Positions 6,043-6,848 of a stretch of DNA of 6,848 nucleotides are shown one piece after another. Source of the stretch: Elusimicrobiota bacterium. Lineage in GTDB: Bacteria; Ratteibacteria; UBA8468; B48-G9; JAFGKM01. Position numbers and translations under genes: made by a program. Each line of letters opens with the position of its first letter. Position 1 is the stretch's first letter. The stretch is from contig JAAYXZ010000114.1 of NCBI GenBank assembly GCA_012515635.1, positions 1-6,848 on the forward strand, written 5' to 3'. The notes under the pieces are model-generated. The model was given only the letters and a program-made list of their open reading frames with translations, made no database searches and had not been told where the DNA came from.

Positions 6043-6848
6043 AAGATGGATGGCAGACAAGGAAGTGATGTTCTGGTCTTTTTTGCTATTATTTATAGGT
6101 TTTGTAGTGCTTTTCAGCGCATCAAAAGGGGTTCTTGTCAAAGAGAGTTTTTTCCTCAAGCAATGCCTCTGGCTTATTATTGCGACTGTTGCCGGCGTTT
6201 TTATAAAAAAGGTGGACTATAGGGATTTGCAAAGGACTGCGCCTATTCTTTATCTTATAATCCTATTTTTACTTATATTAGTATTCTTTTTGGGTTATGG
6301 CGGTGCTACAAGGTGGATAAAACTGGGAGTTTTTTATCTTCAGCCATCGGAATTCGCTAAACTTATAACAGTATTAGTGCTTGCTGCCTATCTTGCAGAC
6401 AGGGATGTTCGGAGATTTCCTGTATTGTTGACTTCTCTCGTGATAGTGGGAATACCCTTTCTTTTAGTATTGAAACAGCCCAATTTAGGAACTGCTTTTA
6501 TTTTCATAGTGATTTTCTTTGCTATGATATATGAAGCAGGCGCTGCAAAGGGGCAGATGATAACACTTTTTCTTATGGGCGCTTTTTCAAGTCCGTTTAT
6601 GTGGCTTGTTATGAAGCCATATCAAAGAGAGAGAGTAATGACGTTCCTTTATCCTATGAGAGACCCTCTCGGCAAAGGTTATAATCTTATACAGTCCATT
6701 ATTACTATAGGTTCAGGCGGTTTGTGGGGAAAAGGTTTTTTAAGAGGGACACAGACCAAACTTGCTTTTTTGCCTGAATATCATACGGATTTTATCTTCT
6801 GCGCTTTTGCAGAAGAGTTCGGTTTTATTGGAGTGGTGGCGTTGATAG
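6026..6848 (+). CDS. rodA: SEDS-family peptidoglycan glycosyltransferase RodA (3' partial)
   Basis: The first 274 codons are present; the gene runs off the window. RodA is the polytopic membrane enzyme that polymerises lipid II into glycan strands in complex with PBP2. After a basic N-terminus, membrane segments can be read at about 14-32, 43-60, 72-90 and onward. SEDS hallmarks are GATRWIKLG (93-101), QPSEFAKL (106-113), QPNLGTA (151-157), a large extracytoplasmic loop with YPMRDPLGKGYNLIQS, and LPEYHTDFIF. D255 in HTDFIF corresponds to the catalytic Asp of RodA (D280 in B. subtilis, D262 in E. coli). The usual Asp of the PDLGT motif is Asn153 here. RodA rather than FtsW is favoured by the mrdA neighbour, the 17-base overlap with it and the LQPSEFAK/HTDFIF forms. 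About 100 or more residues are expected beyond the window. Confidence 0.95.
   Translation, partial: MLKSFKRWMADKEVMFWSFLLLFIGFVVLFSASKGVLVKESFFLKQCLWLIIATVAGVFIKKVDYRDLQRTAPILYLIILFLLILVFFLGYGGATRWIKLGVFYLQPSEFAKLITVLVLAAYLADRDVRRFPVLLTSLVIVGIPFLLVLKQPNLGTAFIFIVIFFAMIYEAGAAKGQMITLFLMGAFSSPFMWLVMKPYQRERVMTFLYPMRDPLGKGYNLIQSIITIGSGGLWGKGFLRGTQTKLAFLPEYHTDFIFCAFAEEFGFIGVVALI

Overview
The window reads almost entirely left to right on the + strand. It carries the cell-elongation (rod-complex) gene cluster of an AT-rich bacterium, preceded by a signalling module. The elongasome genes are mreB, mreC, mreD, a class B penicillin-binding protein (PBP2, mrdA) and the start of rodA (mrdB). A rod-complex set of this kind, with an MreB carrying a possible membrane-binding amphipathic N-terminus, suggests a rod-shaped, peptidoglycan-containing bacterium. 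The composition, the CheY-GAF-HD-GYP regulator and the stand-alone EF-Tu domain-2-like protein would fit anaerobic or candidate-phylum lineages, but the sequence alone does not fix a taxon.

Layout. Bases 2-235 are the C-terminal end of a sensor histidine kinase whose ATP-binding boxes look degenerate. A sigma70-type promoter (224-252) overlaps its stop. It is followed by an 11-bp hairpin (278-307) in the predicted leader of a REC-GAF-HD-GYP response regulator (320-1741), a likely cyclic-di-GMP phosphodiesterase. Six bases later, behind an almost complete anti-SD match, comes an 86-aa protein resembling only domain 2 of EF-Tu (1748-2008). After 35 bases mreB starts (2044-3069). A 108-base gap with a stable hairpin and short T run (3123-3165) separates mreB from mreC (3178-3855). 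From there mreC, mreD, mrdA and rodA each overlap the next gene by 8, 34 and 17 bases. rodA runs off the window end.

How the genes work together. MreB filaments, MreC and MreD form the cytoskeletal and membrane scaffold. RodA polymerises glycan strands from lipid II and PBP2 cross-links them. All genes point the same way, and only two gaps (35 and 108 bases) interrupt the run from 320 on. The two-component/c-di-GMP regulator and the EF-Tu-like protein may therefore share transcripts with the morphogenesis genes, and the mreB-mreC hairpin could set MreB expression above that of the membrane components. These couplings are inference.

No RNA genes, mobile elements, CRISPR arrays or gene-free stretches over 300 bases were seen. 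Nothing here is clearly a new system. The most unusual points are the signalling module fused to the elongasome cluster, the two leader hairpins and the degenerate kinase end.
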